In this document: positions 17,006 to 25,452 of the stretch, piece by piece
Layout: every line of letters begins with the position of its first letter
Numbering within the stretch: position 1 is the stretch's first letter
Source of the DNA: Mycolicibacterium psychrotolerans
GTDB lineage: Bacteria; Actinomycetota; Actinomycetes; Mycobacteriales; Mycobacteriaceae
Direction: 5' to 3'
Assembly: GCF_010729305.1 (NCBI RefSeq)
Contig: NZ_AP022574.1
Location: 5,022,001-5,086,000, forward strand
Length of the DNA: 64,000 nt
Made by a program: the position numbers and the translations under genes
The notes under the pieces: generated by a model
The model's input: the letters and a program-made list of their open reading frames with translations, nothing else
Told to the model about the DNA's origin: nothing
The model's database searches: none

Positions 17006-18046
17006 TCAGGCGATCGGATACGGCCAGGGGTTGAAACGGCAGGTCTTGCCGTCCGGGGTGACGGTGCCCGGGTCGAACCGGGCCGCGTCGGTGTTGTTGG
17101 TCGAGAACGTCTGCTGCATCATGATCGGCGCCAGTTCACCGCTGACCGTGCACTGTTCATGCCGCGGATAGCCGATCGCGTGACCGACCTCGTGGTTGAT
17201 GACGTACTGCCGGTAGGAGCCGATGTCGCCCTGGAACGGCACCGCGCCACGCACCCAGCGGGCCTCGTTGATCAACACCCGCGGCTGACCCTCGAACGCC
17301 GGGTTGTAGCAGGACGCCTCGAGTTGGATGTCATAGCCGCAGCCCTCGCGCACCGTCATCGGCGAGGTCAACGACACCCGGAAGTCGGGTTGCACACCGG
17401 CGCTGTCGTCGACGCGGACGAACGCGAACTGCGGGTTGTGCGTCCAGCTCTTCGGGTTGGCCAGGGTTTCGCTGACCATCCGGGCGAAGCCGTCGTCACC
17501 GCCGAACGTGGTGGTGTCCACGCCGTCCTCGACCTCGACGGTGTAGGTGAACACCTTGGTCGTGCCCTCGCCGATCTGCGGGGTGGTGCCCGGAACGACG
17601 TGCCAGGTCCGTGCGCCGGCCTCGGTGAAGGGCCCGCCCTCGGGAAGGATCCCGGTGGGCAGGTTCGCGTCGAACTGGGTGAGGCCCTTGGGCGGTGCGC
17701 CGACGATCGCGGTGCTGGCCACACCGATCGTCGGGGGTCCCTGTACCGGGCCCTCCGCCTCCGCGGCCTGCGGTGCGACGCTGCTGCCGGTGACGGTCTG
17801 GTAGACGACGACCGCGGTCAACACGACGAGTAGCGGCAGCGCGTAGGCGCGCCAGCCGTAGGTGGAGACGAACCGGCCGAGCCACGTCTGCTTGCGCCAG
17901 CGCTGATGCTCGTCGCGGTTGGACCGGACCCGCCCGGAATCCTCGGCCAGCGGGTCCCGCTGCGCGCGAAGGGGCTCACGCCACTCGTCGCGGAGCACGG
18001 GAACGCGACCGCTCCCGCGACGCCCCGGGTCGTAGGTCACCGACAC
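17006..18046 (-). CDS. Membrane-anchored DUF3152 protein with metzincin-like zinc motif (Rv3207c-like)
   Basis: About 346 residues: a basic cytoplasmic N-terminus, one transmembrane helix (about 68-84) and a large external domain. The external domain contains HEVGHAIGYPRH (285-296), an exact HExxHxxGxxxH zinc-protease signature, followed by a methionine-containing turn IMMQQ (308-312). Three cysteines (GCGYD, ASCYN) and RFDPGTVTPDGKTC suggest an exported, disulfide-bonded fold. The domain is catalogued as DUF3152; peptidase activity is my inference. Start GTG 18046 faces a divergent TetR gene. Confidence 0.85.
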   Translation of the reverse strand: MSVTYDPGRRGSGRVPVLRDEWREPLRAQRDPLAEDSGRVRSNRDEHQRWRKQTWLGRFVSTYGWRAYALPLLVVLTAVVVYQTVTGSSVAPQAAEAEGPVQGPPTIGVASTAIVGAPPKGLTQFDANLPTGILPEGGPFTEAGARTWHVVPGTTPQIGEGTTKVFTYTVEVEDGVDTTTFGGDDGFARMVSETLANPKSWTHNPQFAFVRVDDSAGVQPDFRVSLTSPMTVREGCGYDIQLEASCYNPAFEGQPRVLINEARWVRGAVPFQGDIGSYRQYVINHEVGHAIGYPRHEQCTVSGELAPIMMQQTFSTNNTDAARFDPGTVTPDGKTCRFNPWPYPIA

Positions 18047-18191
18047 AGGATGTCACAGGATGACCGGCCCGGACCTCCGGCGCGCCTGCACCGGGAAGAT
18101 GTCCTGCCGCCCGCGCCCAGCCAACGGTAGTAGTGTCAGCGGAACCGAACTCACGACGGCGGAAGCGCCGGCAGTAGAACTCGAGGTCCTG

Positions 18192-18872
18192 ATGAGCGAA
18201 CTCGCCAGAACGGCGCAGCGGCGCGGTGGGCAGCCGGCCAACGGCACCGGCCTGCCCAGCACCAGCGCAGCCCGGCGCGGTAACCGGCTGCCCCGTGACG
18301 AGCGCCGTGGCCAGTTGTTGATCGCCGCCAGCGAAGTGTTCGTCGACCGTGGCTACCACGCCGCCGGGATGGACGAGATCGCCGAGCGCGCCGGCGTCAG
18401 CAAACCGGTGCTCTATCAGCACTTCTCGTCGAAGGTGGAGCTGTACCTCGCGGTGTTGCAGCGCCATGTCGACAATCTTGTCTCCGGGGTGCGCCAGGCA
18501 CTGCGCACCACCACGGACAACCGGCAGCGCGTGCGCGCGGCGGTCGAGGCGTTCTTCGACTTCATCGAGCACGACAGCCAGGGCTACCGGCTGATCTTCG
18601 AAAACGACTACGTGACCGAACCCCAGGTGGCAGCGCAGGTGAAGGTCGCCACCGAGGCGTGCACCGACGCGGTGTTCGATCTGATCAGCCACGACTCGGG
18701 GCTGGAACCGCATCGCGCCCGGATGATCGCGGTCGGCCTGGTCAGCATCAGCGTCGATTCGGCACGCTACTGGCTCAACAACGAGCGCCCGATCGCCAAG
18801 GACGACGCGGTGGAGGGCACCGTGGCGTTCATCTGGGGCGGGCTGTCGCACGTCCCGCTGACGCGCTCCTGA
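18192..18872 (+). CDS. TetR-family transcriptional regulator (Rv3208-like)
   Basis: A 226-residue protein. After a disordered basic N-terminus, the helix-turn-helix reads LLIAASEVFVDRGYHAAGMDE followed by IAERAGVSKPVLYQHFSSK. The C-terminal ligand-binding domain is of TetR type (RYWLNNERPIAKDDAVEG). It is strongly conserved in mycobacteria between the DUF3152 gene and TB9.4. ATG 18192 was chosen; the open frame extends upstream without a better start. Its ligand and targets are not visible from sequence. Confidence 0.9.
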   Translation: MSELARTAQRRGGQPANGTGLPSTSAARRGNRLPRDERRGQLLIAASEVFVDRGYHAAGMDEIAERAGVSKPVLYQHFSSKVELYLAVLQRHVDNLVSGVRQALRTTTDNRQRVRAAVEAFFDFIEHDSQGYRLIFENDYVTEPQVAAQVKVATEACTDAVFDLISHDSGLEPHRARMIAVGLVSISVDSARYWLNNERPIAKDDAVEGTVAFIWGGLSHVPLTRS

Positions 18873-18894
18873 GCGGCGACAGCCCGCTTCACCG

Positions 18895-19155
18895 TCAGCC
18901 GGCCGAGCGGGTGACCTCTGAGCCGACGGCACCCACACCGAACCCGACGCGCCGTGCGTCGGCAGCGCCGATCTCGACATAGGCGATCCGCGCGGCCTGC
19001 ACCAGATACCGCCGGCCCTTCTCGTCGGTGAGGGCAAGCACGCCGGAGCCCGCCTCCAGCGCATCGGAGACCAGCTTCTCCACTTCCGCCGGCGTCTGCG
19101 CGCTGCTGAGGATCAGCTCGCGCGGGCTGTCGGTGACACCGATCTTGACCTCCAC
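18895..19155 (-). CDS. DUF3107 protein (TB9.4, Rv3208A-like)
   Basis: A small 86-residue protein starting MEVKIGVTDSPRELILS and ending with a glycine-rich stretch. It matches the mycobacterial TB9.4 / DUF3107 family, whose members are short and have no enzymatic motif. Convergent with the TetR gene, 22 bp between stops. The 235 bp upstream to the next plus-strand gene contain nothing else I can identify. Confidence 0.85.
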   Translation of the reverse strand: MEVKIGVTDSPRELILSSAQTPAEVEKLVSDALEAGSGVLALTDEKGRRYLVQAARIAYVEIGAADARRVGFGVGAVGSEVTRSAG

Positions 19156-19390
19156 AGTGGGAACCCTTCCGTCGTTCGAGAACTCTTCTCCAGGAGGCTA
19201 GTGGACACCGGCCGGGCCGCGCCGGGCCGGGACCTACGCGGTCAGCGAACGCGGGCGCCGCTGTGCAACGGCGGAGCGACCGAACCGAGTCCCGACCGTG
19301 ACCGCGGCGGCAGGCGCGTCACCCTCAGCCGTCACTTCTGCCTTCGTAGCATCGGCCCGGCAACCGCGAAGAAACGACGGGGACAGCTGG

Positions 19391-20203
19391 ATGAACAGGC
19401 CATACACCGCACACTCGCCGTACTCCCTGACGCCGACCGAGCGCATCCGCAGCCCGCGCGGACGTGGGCGCTACGACGGCGAGCCTCACGACGAAGCAGA
19501 CCGCTACGGCTACGCCGACCTCGACACCGACGTCTATCCGCCCTACCCGGGCGACGACGAGACCGGCGATGCCGACTACGACGACTACCTCGACGAGGCC
19601 CGTATCGACCGGCGCTGGATGTGGATCGCCGGCATCGCCGGGGTCATCCTGTTCGTCGCCGTGATCACGGCCAGCATGATCCTCGGCGGCGGTGACAGCG
19701 GTTCGGTGTCGGCGACCGTCGCCTCCGACGAGCCCACCACCAGCGCTGCGCCGGAACCCTCGGCAGCACCGCGGGTGGTCGCCCGGCCCCCGGCGCAGCC
19801 GTCGCTGCCCGCCGAGACCGTCACCACCATCTCGCCCGCCCCGCCGAGCCCGACCGCACAGAGCCCCGTGCCGCAGGCGGCCACACCGCTGCTGCCCGCG
19901 CCGCAGGCTGCTCCCCCGCCGCCGGCGGCCGCCCCCGGCACCGTCACCTACCGCATCACGGGCAACCGGGCGCTGCTCGATCTGGTCACGGTCATCTACA
20001 CCGACGCCCAGGGTGCACTGCAGACCGACGTGAACGCGGCGCTGCCGTGGTCGAAGACGATCGTGCTGAACCCCGGAGTCACGCTGAGCTCGGTGACCGC
20101 CACGAGCGTGGGAGGTCAGCTCAACTGCGCGATCCTGGACGCGAACGGCTCGTTGATCGCAGCCCAGAACAACAACTCGATCATCACGAACTGCACGCGC
20201 TGA
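19391..20203 (+). CDS. Single-pass membrane protein with proline-rich linker and MmpS-like external domain (Rv3209-like)
   Basis: About 270 residues. The N-terminus is tyrosine/aspartate-rich and cytoplasmic, followed by a transmembrane helix (WIAGIAGVILFVAVITAS, about residues 76-93). A long Pro/Ala/Ser linker then leads to a C-terminal domain beginning VTYRITGNRALLDLVTVIYT. That domain has the beta-sandwich look of MmpS-type siderophore/lipid-export accessory proteins, including two cysteines (LNCAIL, ITNCTR). Start ATG 19391 follows GGGGACAGCTGG. No MmpL partner is adjacent. Confidence 0.75.
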   Translation: MNRPYTAHSPYSLTPTERIRSPRGRGRYDGEPHDEADRYGYADLDTDVYPPYPGDDETGDADYDDYLDEARIDRRWMWIAGIAGVILFVAVITASMILGGGDSGSVSATVASDEPTTSAAPEPSAAPRVVARPPAQPSLPAETVTTISPAPPSPTAQSPVPQAATPLLPAPQAAPPPPAAAPGTVTYRITGNRALLDLVTVIYTDAQGALQTDVNAALPWSKTIVLNPGVTLSSVTATSVGGQLNCAILDANGSLIAAQNNNSIITNCTR

Positions 20204-20209
20204 CGGCGC

Positions 20210-20923
20210 TCAGGCCAGGCCCAACTCCTGCATCCGGGCGCTGTGCGTCTGCTGCAGCGTGTCGAAGAAGTCGGTGATCTGCGACAGCCCGCCGCCGGAC
20301 ATCACCAGGTCGACGAGCTCGTCGTGGTCGGCCAGCACGTACTGGGCCTGAGTGATGGCCTCCCCGAGCAGCCGCCGGGACCACAGCGCAAGGCGGTGCC
20401 GCTGCCGGTCGCTCGCGGTCACCGCGGCGCGCACCTCGGCGACCACGAACTGGGAGTGACCGGTCTCGGACAGCACGGAACGGATGACGTCGGCCACCGG
20501 CCCGGGCAGCGCATCGGCGATCTCGAGGTAGAAGTCGGCGGCCAGGGCGTCACCGACGTACGTCTTGACCAGAGCTTCCAGCCAGGTGCTGGGGGTGGTG
20601 AGCCGGTGGTAGTTCTCCAGCGCCGAGGCGTACCTCGTCATCACCGGCACCACGTCCACCCCGCGGTGCTCCAGCGCGTCGCGCAGCACCTCGTAGTGGT
20701 TCATCTCGGCGGCGGCCATGCTCGCCATGTTGATCCGGCCCCGCAGATTCGGCGCCATGCGGGCCTCTTCGGTCAGCCGGTAGAACGCGGCCACCTCGCC
20801 ATAGGCCAGCAGTGCGAACAGCTCGACGACGCCGGGATGGTCGGCGGAAACCCGGGGAGCCGCCGGGGCACTCGACTCCGCTGCCGGAGCTGAAGCGGAG
20901 GCCGCGGACGGCGTGGAATTCAT
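20210..20923 (-). CDS. Ferritin-like fold (MiaE-like) di-iron protein (Rv3210c-like)
   Basis: A 237-residue helical protein. After an Ala/Ser-rich N-terminus, ferritin-like metal-ligand motifs are visible: ExxH in AAEMNHYEV and ETGH in LSETGHSQF, plus candidate acidic partners YGEVAAF and FYLEIAD. Relatives include tRNA hydroxylase MiaE and mycobacterial ferritin-like proteins; the substrate is unknown. Convergent with the MmpS-like gene (6 bp between stops), and about 250 bp from the divergent rhlE start. Confidence 0.8.
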   Translation of the reverse strand: MNSTPSAASASAPAAESSAPAAPRVSADHPGVVELFALLAYGEVAAFYRLTEEARMAPNLRGRINMASMAAAEMNHYEVLRDALEHRGVDVVPVMTRYASALENYHRLTTPSTWLEALVKTYVGDALAADFYLEIADALPGPVADVIRSVLSETGHSQFVVAEVRAAVTASDRQRHRLALWSRRLLGEAITQAQYVLADHDELVDLVMSGGGLSQITDFFDTLQQTHSARMQELGLA

Positions 20924-21175
20924 GGGCCCAACTCTAGTCGGCAGCGGCGAAGGTGACTGAGCGCCGGCCGACCGGCTACCATGGAACGCGGTGTCGGCGC
21001 GTAGGCCGACAGATCGATCCAGGTCAGGCAGGCGTCATCGCCGCAGGCACCGTGGCAATGTGCGTGCACGGAGCGGCCCGCCCCCTCAGAGCTGGGCCCA
21101 ACGAAGTTCACTTCTCACCTCGTGCGCGCGTGGAAACGCATGAGGATTGACAAGTGAAAGGCTTCGTCTACACGT

Positions 21176-22657
21176 ATGACTCCCGTAACCCCGCACCCCA
21201 CCCCGACCTTCGCCGAGCTGGGGGTGCGCGATGAAATCGTGCGCGCCCTCGCCGAGAGCGGCATCGAACACGCCTTCGCGATCCAGGAACTGACGCTGCC
21301 GCTTGCGCTGGCCGGCGACGACCTGATCGGTCAGGCCCGCACCGGCATGGGCAAGACCTTCGCGTTCGGTGTGCCGCTGCTGCACCGGATCACCACCGAC
21401 ACCGAACGACCGCTCACCGGAATCCCGCGGGCCCTGATCGTCGTCCCGACCCGAGAGCTCTGCCTGCAGGTCTACGGCGACCTCGTCGGCGCCTCGAAGT
21501 ACCTGATGGCCGACGACACGCGCAAGCTGACCGTGACCGCGATCTACGGCGGCCGCCCGTACGAGCCGCAGATCGAGGCGCTGCAGAAGGGTGTCGACGT
21601 CGTCGTCGGCACGCCCGGCCGGTTGCTCGACCTCGCCCAGCAGGGTCACCTGCAGCTCGGCGGCCTGTCGACGCTGGTGCTCGACGAGGCCGACGAGATG
21701 CTCGACCTGGGCTTCCTGCCCGACATCGAGCGGATCCTCAAGCAGATCCCCGAGCAGCGGCAGGCGATGCTGTTCTCGGCGACGATGCCGGACCCGATCA
21801 TCACGCTGGCCCGCACCTTCATGACGCAGCCGACGCACATCCGCGCCGAGGCCCCGCATTCGGCGGCCACCCACGACACCACCGAGCAGTTCGCCTACCG
21901 GGCGCACGCGCTGGACAAGGTCGAGATGGTCAGCCGCATCCTGCAGGCCGAGGGCCGGGGCGCGACGATGATCTTCACCCGCACCAAGCGCACCGCCCAG
22001 AAGGTGGCCGACGAACTCGCCGAACGCGGCTTCAAGGTCGGCGCGGTGCACGGTGACCTCGGGCAGGGCGCGCGCGAGAAGGCGCTCAAGTCCTTCCGCA
22101 CCGGTGAGGTCGATGTGCTGGTCGCCACCGATGTCGCCGCGCGCGGTATCGACATCGACGACATCACGCACGTCATCAACTTCCAGATCCCCGAAGACGA
22201 GCAGGCCTACGTGCACCGCATCGGCCGTACCGGGCGCGCCGGCAAGACAGGCATCGCCGTCACGCTGGTCGACTGGGACGAGCTGCCCCGCTGGACGATG
22301 ATCGACAAGGCGCTCGGGCTGGACACGCCCGACCCCGCCGAGACGTACTCGAGCTCGCCGCACCTGTACGAAGAACTCAACATCCCGACCGATGCCGCCG
22401 GCTCGGTCGGCAAGCCGAGCCGCAGCACCGACAAGCCCAAGCGCGAGCCCCGCGAGCGCACCGCGCGGCCCGCGAACAACCGCAGCCGCCGTCGCACCCG
22501 CGGTGGCCAGCCGGTCGGCTCCCACCCCGAGGCGGCCGAGCAGGTTTCGGCGGCCGACGCCGACGCTCCTGCCGATGACTCGGCCGATGCCTCCCGCGCG
22601 CCGCGTCGTCGCCGTCGGCGTCGCCCGAACAAGACGGCTTCCGCCGGCGCCAGCTGA
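21176..22657 (+). CDS. rhlE: DEAD-box ATP-dependent RNA helicase RhlE
   Basis: A 493-residue helicase with the Q motif (FAELGV...AIQELTLP), motif I ARTGMGKT (54-61), PTREL, TPGR, VLDEADEM, SAT, and the C-terminal ARGIDI and HRIGRTGR motifs. The last about 80 residues are rich in Arg, Pro and Ala, a basic tail typical of RNA-binding RhlE proteins. ATG 21176 is used. A leader of up to 250 bp (20924-21175) lies upstream without another supported gene. Confidence 0.94.
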   Translation: MTPVTPHPTPTFAELGVRDEIVRALAESGIEHAFAIQELTLPLALAGDDLIGQARTGMGKTFAFGVPLLHRITTDTERPLTGIPRALIVVPTRELCLQVYGDLVGASKYLMADDTRKLTVTAIYGGRPYEPQIEALQKGVDVVVGTPGRLLDLAQQGHLQLGGLSTLVLDEADEMLDLGFLPDIERILKQIPEQRQAMLFSATMPDPIITLARTFMTQPTHIRAEAPHSAATHDTTEQFAYRAHALDKVEMVSRILQAEGRGATMIFTRTKRTAQKVADELAERGFKVGAVHGDLGQGAREKALKSFRTGEVDVLVATDVAARGIDIDDITHVINFQIPEDEQAYVHRIGRTGRAGKTGIAVTLVDWDELPRWTMIDKALGLDTPDPAETYSSSPHLYEELNIPTDAAGSVGKPSRSTDKPKREPRERTARPANNRSRRRTRGGQPVGSHPEAAEQVSAADADAPADDSADASRAPRRRRRRRPNKTASAGAS

Positions 22658-22671
22658 GCCGAAGCCGCGCG

Positions 22672-23916
22672 ATGGTCAGACCGGAGCGCCGCACCCGAGC
22701 AGATGTGGTGGCGGCCGTGGTGATCGCCGCTGTCGTCGTGCTCGTCGTCGCGATCGTGTGGTGGACCAGCGATGCCCGGGCCACGCTCAGCCGGCCCGCC
22801 GCCTCTCCGGTCCCGACGCTGAAGCCGGCCGTCGCGGTGCCCGCCGCGCTGCGGCAGGTGTGGACGGTCCCGAGTGCGCGCACCAGCCAGCCGCTCGTCG
22901 TGTCCGGGGCGGTGGTCACCGGGGACGGGCGCGCCATGCAGGGCCGCGACCCCGCCACCGGTGACGTGCTGTGGAGCTACGAGCGCGACCTCGACCTGTG
23001 CGGGGTCACCTGGGTCTACAACTACGCGGTCGCGGTCTACCCCGACGTTCGCGGCTGCGGGCAGGTCAGCACCGTCGACGCCCGCACCGGGACGCGGGGT
23101 CCGGCCCGGACCAGCTACGCCGACAAGCAGGTGACGCTCTCCGGTGACGGCACCACCGTGCTGTCGGCCGGCGACACGCGGCTGGAGATGTGGCGCTCGG
23201 ACATGGTGCGCATGCTCAGCTACGGCGCACTCGACGCTCCCTTGAACCCGGGCAAGCCGGCCTCGCCGCTGTGCCGCTTCACCTCCGCCGCGGCGAGTTC
23301 GTCGGCCGTGTCGGTGCTCGAAGCCTGCCCGAACCAGGCCGACATTCGGCTGACCCTGCTGCGCCCGTCCGACGAAGAGGACACCCCCGAGCTCAAGTAC
23401 GTGCAGCAGAAGGGCGTCGCCGACGGTAGCGGGGCTCGCGTGGTGGCCGTGTCGGACACCACCACCGCGTTGTACGTCCCCACCCCGAAACCGCGGCTGG
23501 ACATCGTCGACGAGACCGGCGCGACGATCGACAGCACGGTGGTCCCCTCCGCCCCGTCCCCCGACGCGACGACGTCGCGCATCGGCGATCTGATCACCTG
23601 GTGGACCGGCGATGCGCTGATGGTGTTCTCGGCGACGAACCTGAAGTACCGCTACACCGTCGCCGCGTCAGGCGACAACGCGCCGGTCGGTCCCGCCGTG
23701 CTGATGGCCGGTCGGCTTCTGGTGCCGGTGACAAGCGGCTACGACGTGTTCGACCCGGTCACCGGTGCCGGTGAGCGGCACATCCCGCTGCAGCGTCCGG
23801 CCGGAAAAGGACCGGTGGTCCCCGCGGTGGCGGGCACGACGCTGCTCGAACAGCGGGGCGACGAGCTGGTGGCGCTGTCGGGCGACGATCAAGCGGTGAG
23901 GGACGAGCCGCGTTGA
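22672..23916 (+). CDS. Membrane-anchored beta-propeller-like protein (Rv3212-like)
   Basis: A 414-residue protein: short basic N-terminus, one transmembrane helix (VVAAVVIAAVVVLVVAIVWW, residues 12-31) and an external domain with repeated strand-turn units resembling PQQ/quinoprotein blades (GRDPATGDVLWSYERD, TVDARTGTRG, VFDPVTGAGER). Four or more cysteines suggest an oxidised external fold. It starts 14 bp after rhlE. The last residues (GDDQAVRDEPR) are encoded by a dispersed repeat that recurs at 59407, so the C-terminus may be repeat-derived. Confidence 0.85.
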   Translation: MVRPERRTRADVVAAVVIAAVVVLVVAIVWWTSDARATLSRPAASPVPTLKPAVAVPAALRQVWTVPSARTSQPLVVSGAVVTGDGRAMQGRDPATGDVLWSYERDLDLCGVTWVYNYAVAVYPDVRGCGQVSTVDARTGTRGPARTSYADKQVTLSGDGTTVLSAGDTRLEMWRSDMVRMLSYGALDAPLNPGKPASPLCRFTSAAASSSAVSVLEACPNQADIRLTLLRPSDEEDTPELKYVQQKGVADGSGARVVAVSDTTTALYVPTPKPRLDIVDETGATIDSTVVPSAPSPDATTSRIGDLITWWTGDALMVFSATNLKYRYTVAASGDNAPVGPAVLMAGRLLVPVTSGYDVFDPVTGAGERHIPLQRPAGKGPVVPAVAGTTLLEQRGDELVALSGDDQAVRDEPR

Positions 23917-23926
23917 GGAGCCCGAC
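23883..23926. repeat. Dispersed hairpin repeat, copy A
   Basis: A 44-bp unit (CGACGATCAAGCGG... ending CCCGAC) that matches 59407-59450 at 41 of 44 positions. TCGGGC at its 5' edge pairs with GCCCGA near its 3' edge. A further palindrome CCGACAG-G-CTGTCGG follows at about 23925-23939. The copy overlaps the end of the Rv3212-like gene and fills the gap to the convergent ParA-like gene, consistent with a bidirectional terminator. Confidence 0.8.
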
Positions 23927-23941
23927 CGACAGGCTGTCGGG

Positions 23942-24775
23942 CTAGAGCTCGGGGGTGAACGTCGCCAGGGCCTTGCCGGTCTTCCAGTGCTTGAGCAGCG
24001 CATCGGCGAATTCGCGGTAGGCGACCGCGCCCTTGTTCTTGCGGCCGGTCAGCACCGACGACCCGGACGCACTGGCTTCGGCGAAGCGCACCGTACGCGG
24101 GATCGGCGGCGCCAGCACCGGCAGTCCGTAGCGGTCCGCGACATCGAACAGCACGTCACGGCTGTGCGTGGTGCGCGCGTCGTACAGCGTGGGCAGCGCC
24201 CCGAGCAGTTTCAGGTCGGCGTTGGTGATCTGCTGGACGTCGTTGATGGTGCGCAGGAACTGCCCGACACCGCGGTGCGCGAGCGTCTCGCACTGCAGCG
24301 GGACGACGACCTCGTCCGCCGCGGTCAGGCCGTTGAGCGTCAACACCCCCAGCGACGGCGGGCAGTCGATGATCACGACGTCGAATTTGTCGCGGCCAGA
24401 TGTCGCCGCCGGGGCGGCTCCCGTGATCTTCGCGAGCGCCCTCTTGAGCGCGTACTCCCGGCCCGCCCGCATCAGCAGCATCGCCTCGGCCCCGGCCAGG
24501 TCGATGTTGGCCGGCAGCAACGTCATTCCCTCAGCGGTGTCGACCAGCGCAGCGTCGGGTTCGACGTCGCCGAGCAGCACCTCGTGCACCGACACCGCGA
24601 GCTTGTCGGGGTCCTGGCCCAGCGAGAACGTCAGACAGCCCTGCGGATCGAGGTCCACGAGCAGTACCCGCTTGCCCGATTCGACCAAAGCCGCGCCCAG
24701 CGACGCCACCGTCGTCGTCTTGGCGACCCCACCCTTTTGATTGGCGATCGCCAGTACCCGCGTCACAGTTCTCAT
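23942..24775 (-). CDS. ParA/Soj-like P-loop ATPase (Rv3213c-like)
   Basis: About 277 residues. The deviant Walker A motif KGGVAKTT is followed by LLVDLDPQG and VVIIDCPPSLG, the ParA/MinD signature set. These ATPases form nucleoid-bound dimers that position DNA or protein cargo. No parB lies beside it, so it is an orphan ParA; the chromosomal parAB pair is elsewhere. ATG 24775 is used; a GTG at 24766 is an alternative and closer to the M. tuberculosis start. Divergent from gpm2. Confidence 0.88.
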   Translation of the reverse strand: MRTVTRVLAIANQKGGVAKTTTVASLGAALVESGKRVLLVDLDPQGCLTFSLGQDPDKLAVSVHEVLLGDVEPDAALVDTAEGMTLLPANIDLAGAEAMLLMRAGREYALKRALAKITGAAPAATSGRDKFDVVIIDCPPSLGVLTLNGLTAADEVVVPLQCETLAHRGVGQFLRTINDVQQITNADLKLLGALPTLYDARTTHSRDVLFDVADRYGLPVLAPPIPRTVRFAEASASGSSVLTGRKNKGAVAYREFADALLKHWKTGKALATFTPEL

Positions 24776-24840
24776 CTTGGCACGCCATCCTGCCACCGCG
24801 CCGTTCGGCGGTGCCGCGCCGTGCGGCAGAATCGGACATC

Positions 24841-25452
24841 GTGGCCCCTCTGCAGCACCGGTTGATCCTGCTCCGCCACGGCGAGACCGAGTGGTCGAAG
24901 TCCGGTAAGCACACCGGCCGCACCGAACTCGAGCTCACCGACCACGGGCGCGAGCAGGCCGCCGCAGCCGCCGAGACACTCAGCCAGCTGCGCCTCGAGA
25001 ACCCGTTCGTGGTGAGCAGCCCGCGCCTGCGGGCCAGGACCACCGCCGAGTTGGCCGGGCTGAGCATCGACGAGGTCAACGAGCTGATCAGCGAGTGGGA
25101 CTACGGCGACTACGAGGGCACCACCACCGAGGAGATTCGCAAGGCCGTGCCGAACTGGCTGGTGTGGACGCACGGCTGCCCGGGCGGCGAGACGACCGCG
25201 CAGGTCTGCGAGCGCGCCGACCGCGCCATCGCGTTCGCTCTCGAGCACATGCAGACCCGCGACGTGGTGTTCGTCGGCCACGGCCACTTCTCCCGCGCCG
25301 TCATCACCCGCTGGATCGAACAACCCGTCTACGAGGGCATCCGGTTCGCGATGCCGGCCGTGTCGATCGCGGTGTGCGGCTTCGAGCACGGCGTGCGTCA
25401 GCTCAGCGCGCTGGGGCTGACCGGACATCCCGACCCCGCCGTGTCCACGTGA
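24841..25452 (+). CDS. gpm2: Histidine phosphatase superfamily protein Gpm2 (Rv3214-like acid phosphatase)
   Basis: A 203-residue protein with the phosphohistidine motif LRHGETEWS near the N-terminus and the second catalytic histidine in FVGHGHFSR. The M. tuberculosis counterpart is annotated as a phosphoglycerate mutase but behaves as a broad acid phosphatase. GTG 24841 gives the conserved short N-terminus; an in-frame upstream codon (24811) is less likely. Its stop overlaps the entC start by 4 nt (GTGA), so they form an operon. Confidence 0.9.
   Translation: MAPLQHRLILLRHGETEWSKSGKHTGRTELELTDHGREQAAAAAETLSQLRLENPFVVSSPRLRARTTAELAGLSIDEVNELISEWDYGDYEGTTTEEIRKAVPNWLVWTHGCPGGETTAQVCERADRAIAFALEHMQTRDVVFVGHGHFSRAVITRWIEQPVYEGIRFAMPAVSIAVCGFEHGVRQLSALGLTGHPDPAVST

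Noticed and set aside
20953..21150. 65-codon frame in the rhlE leader
   Set aside because: No ribosome site, no recognisable similarity and the wrong composition; treated as 5' leader sequence.
21086..22525. 479-codon frame antisense to rhlE
   Set aside because: Every helicase motif lies on the plus strand; the antisense product has no recognisable domain.
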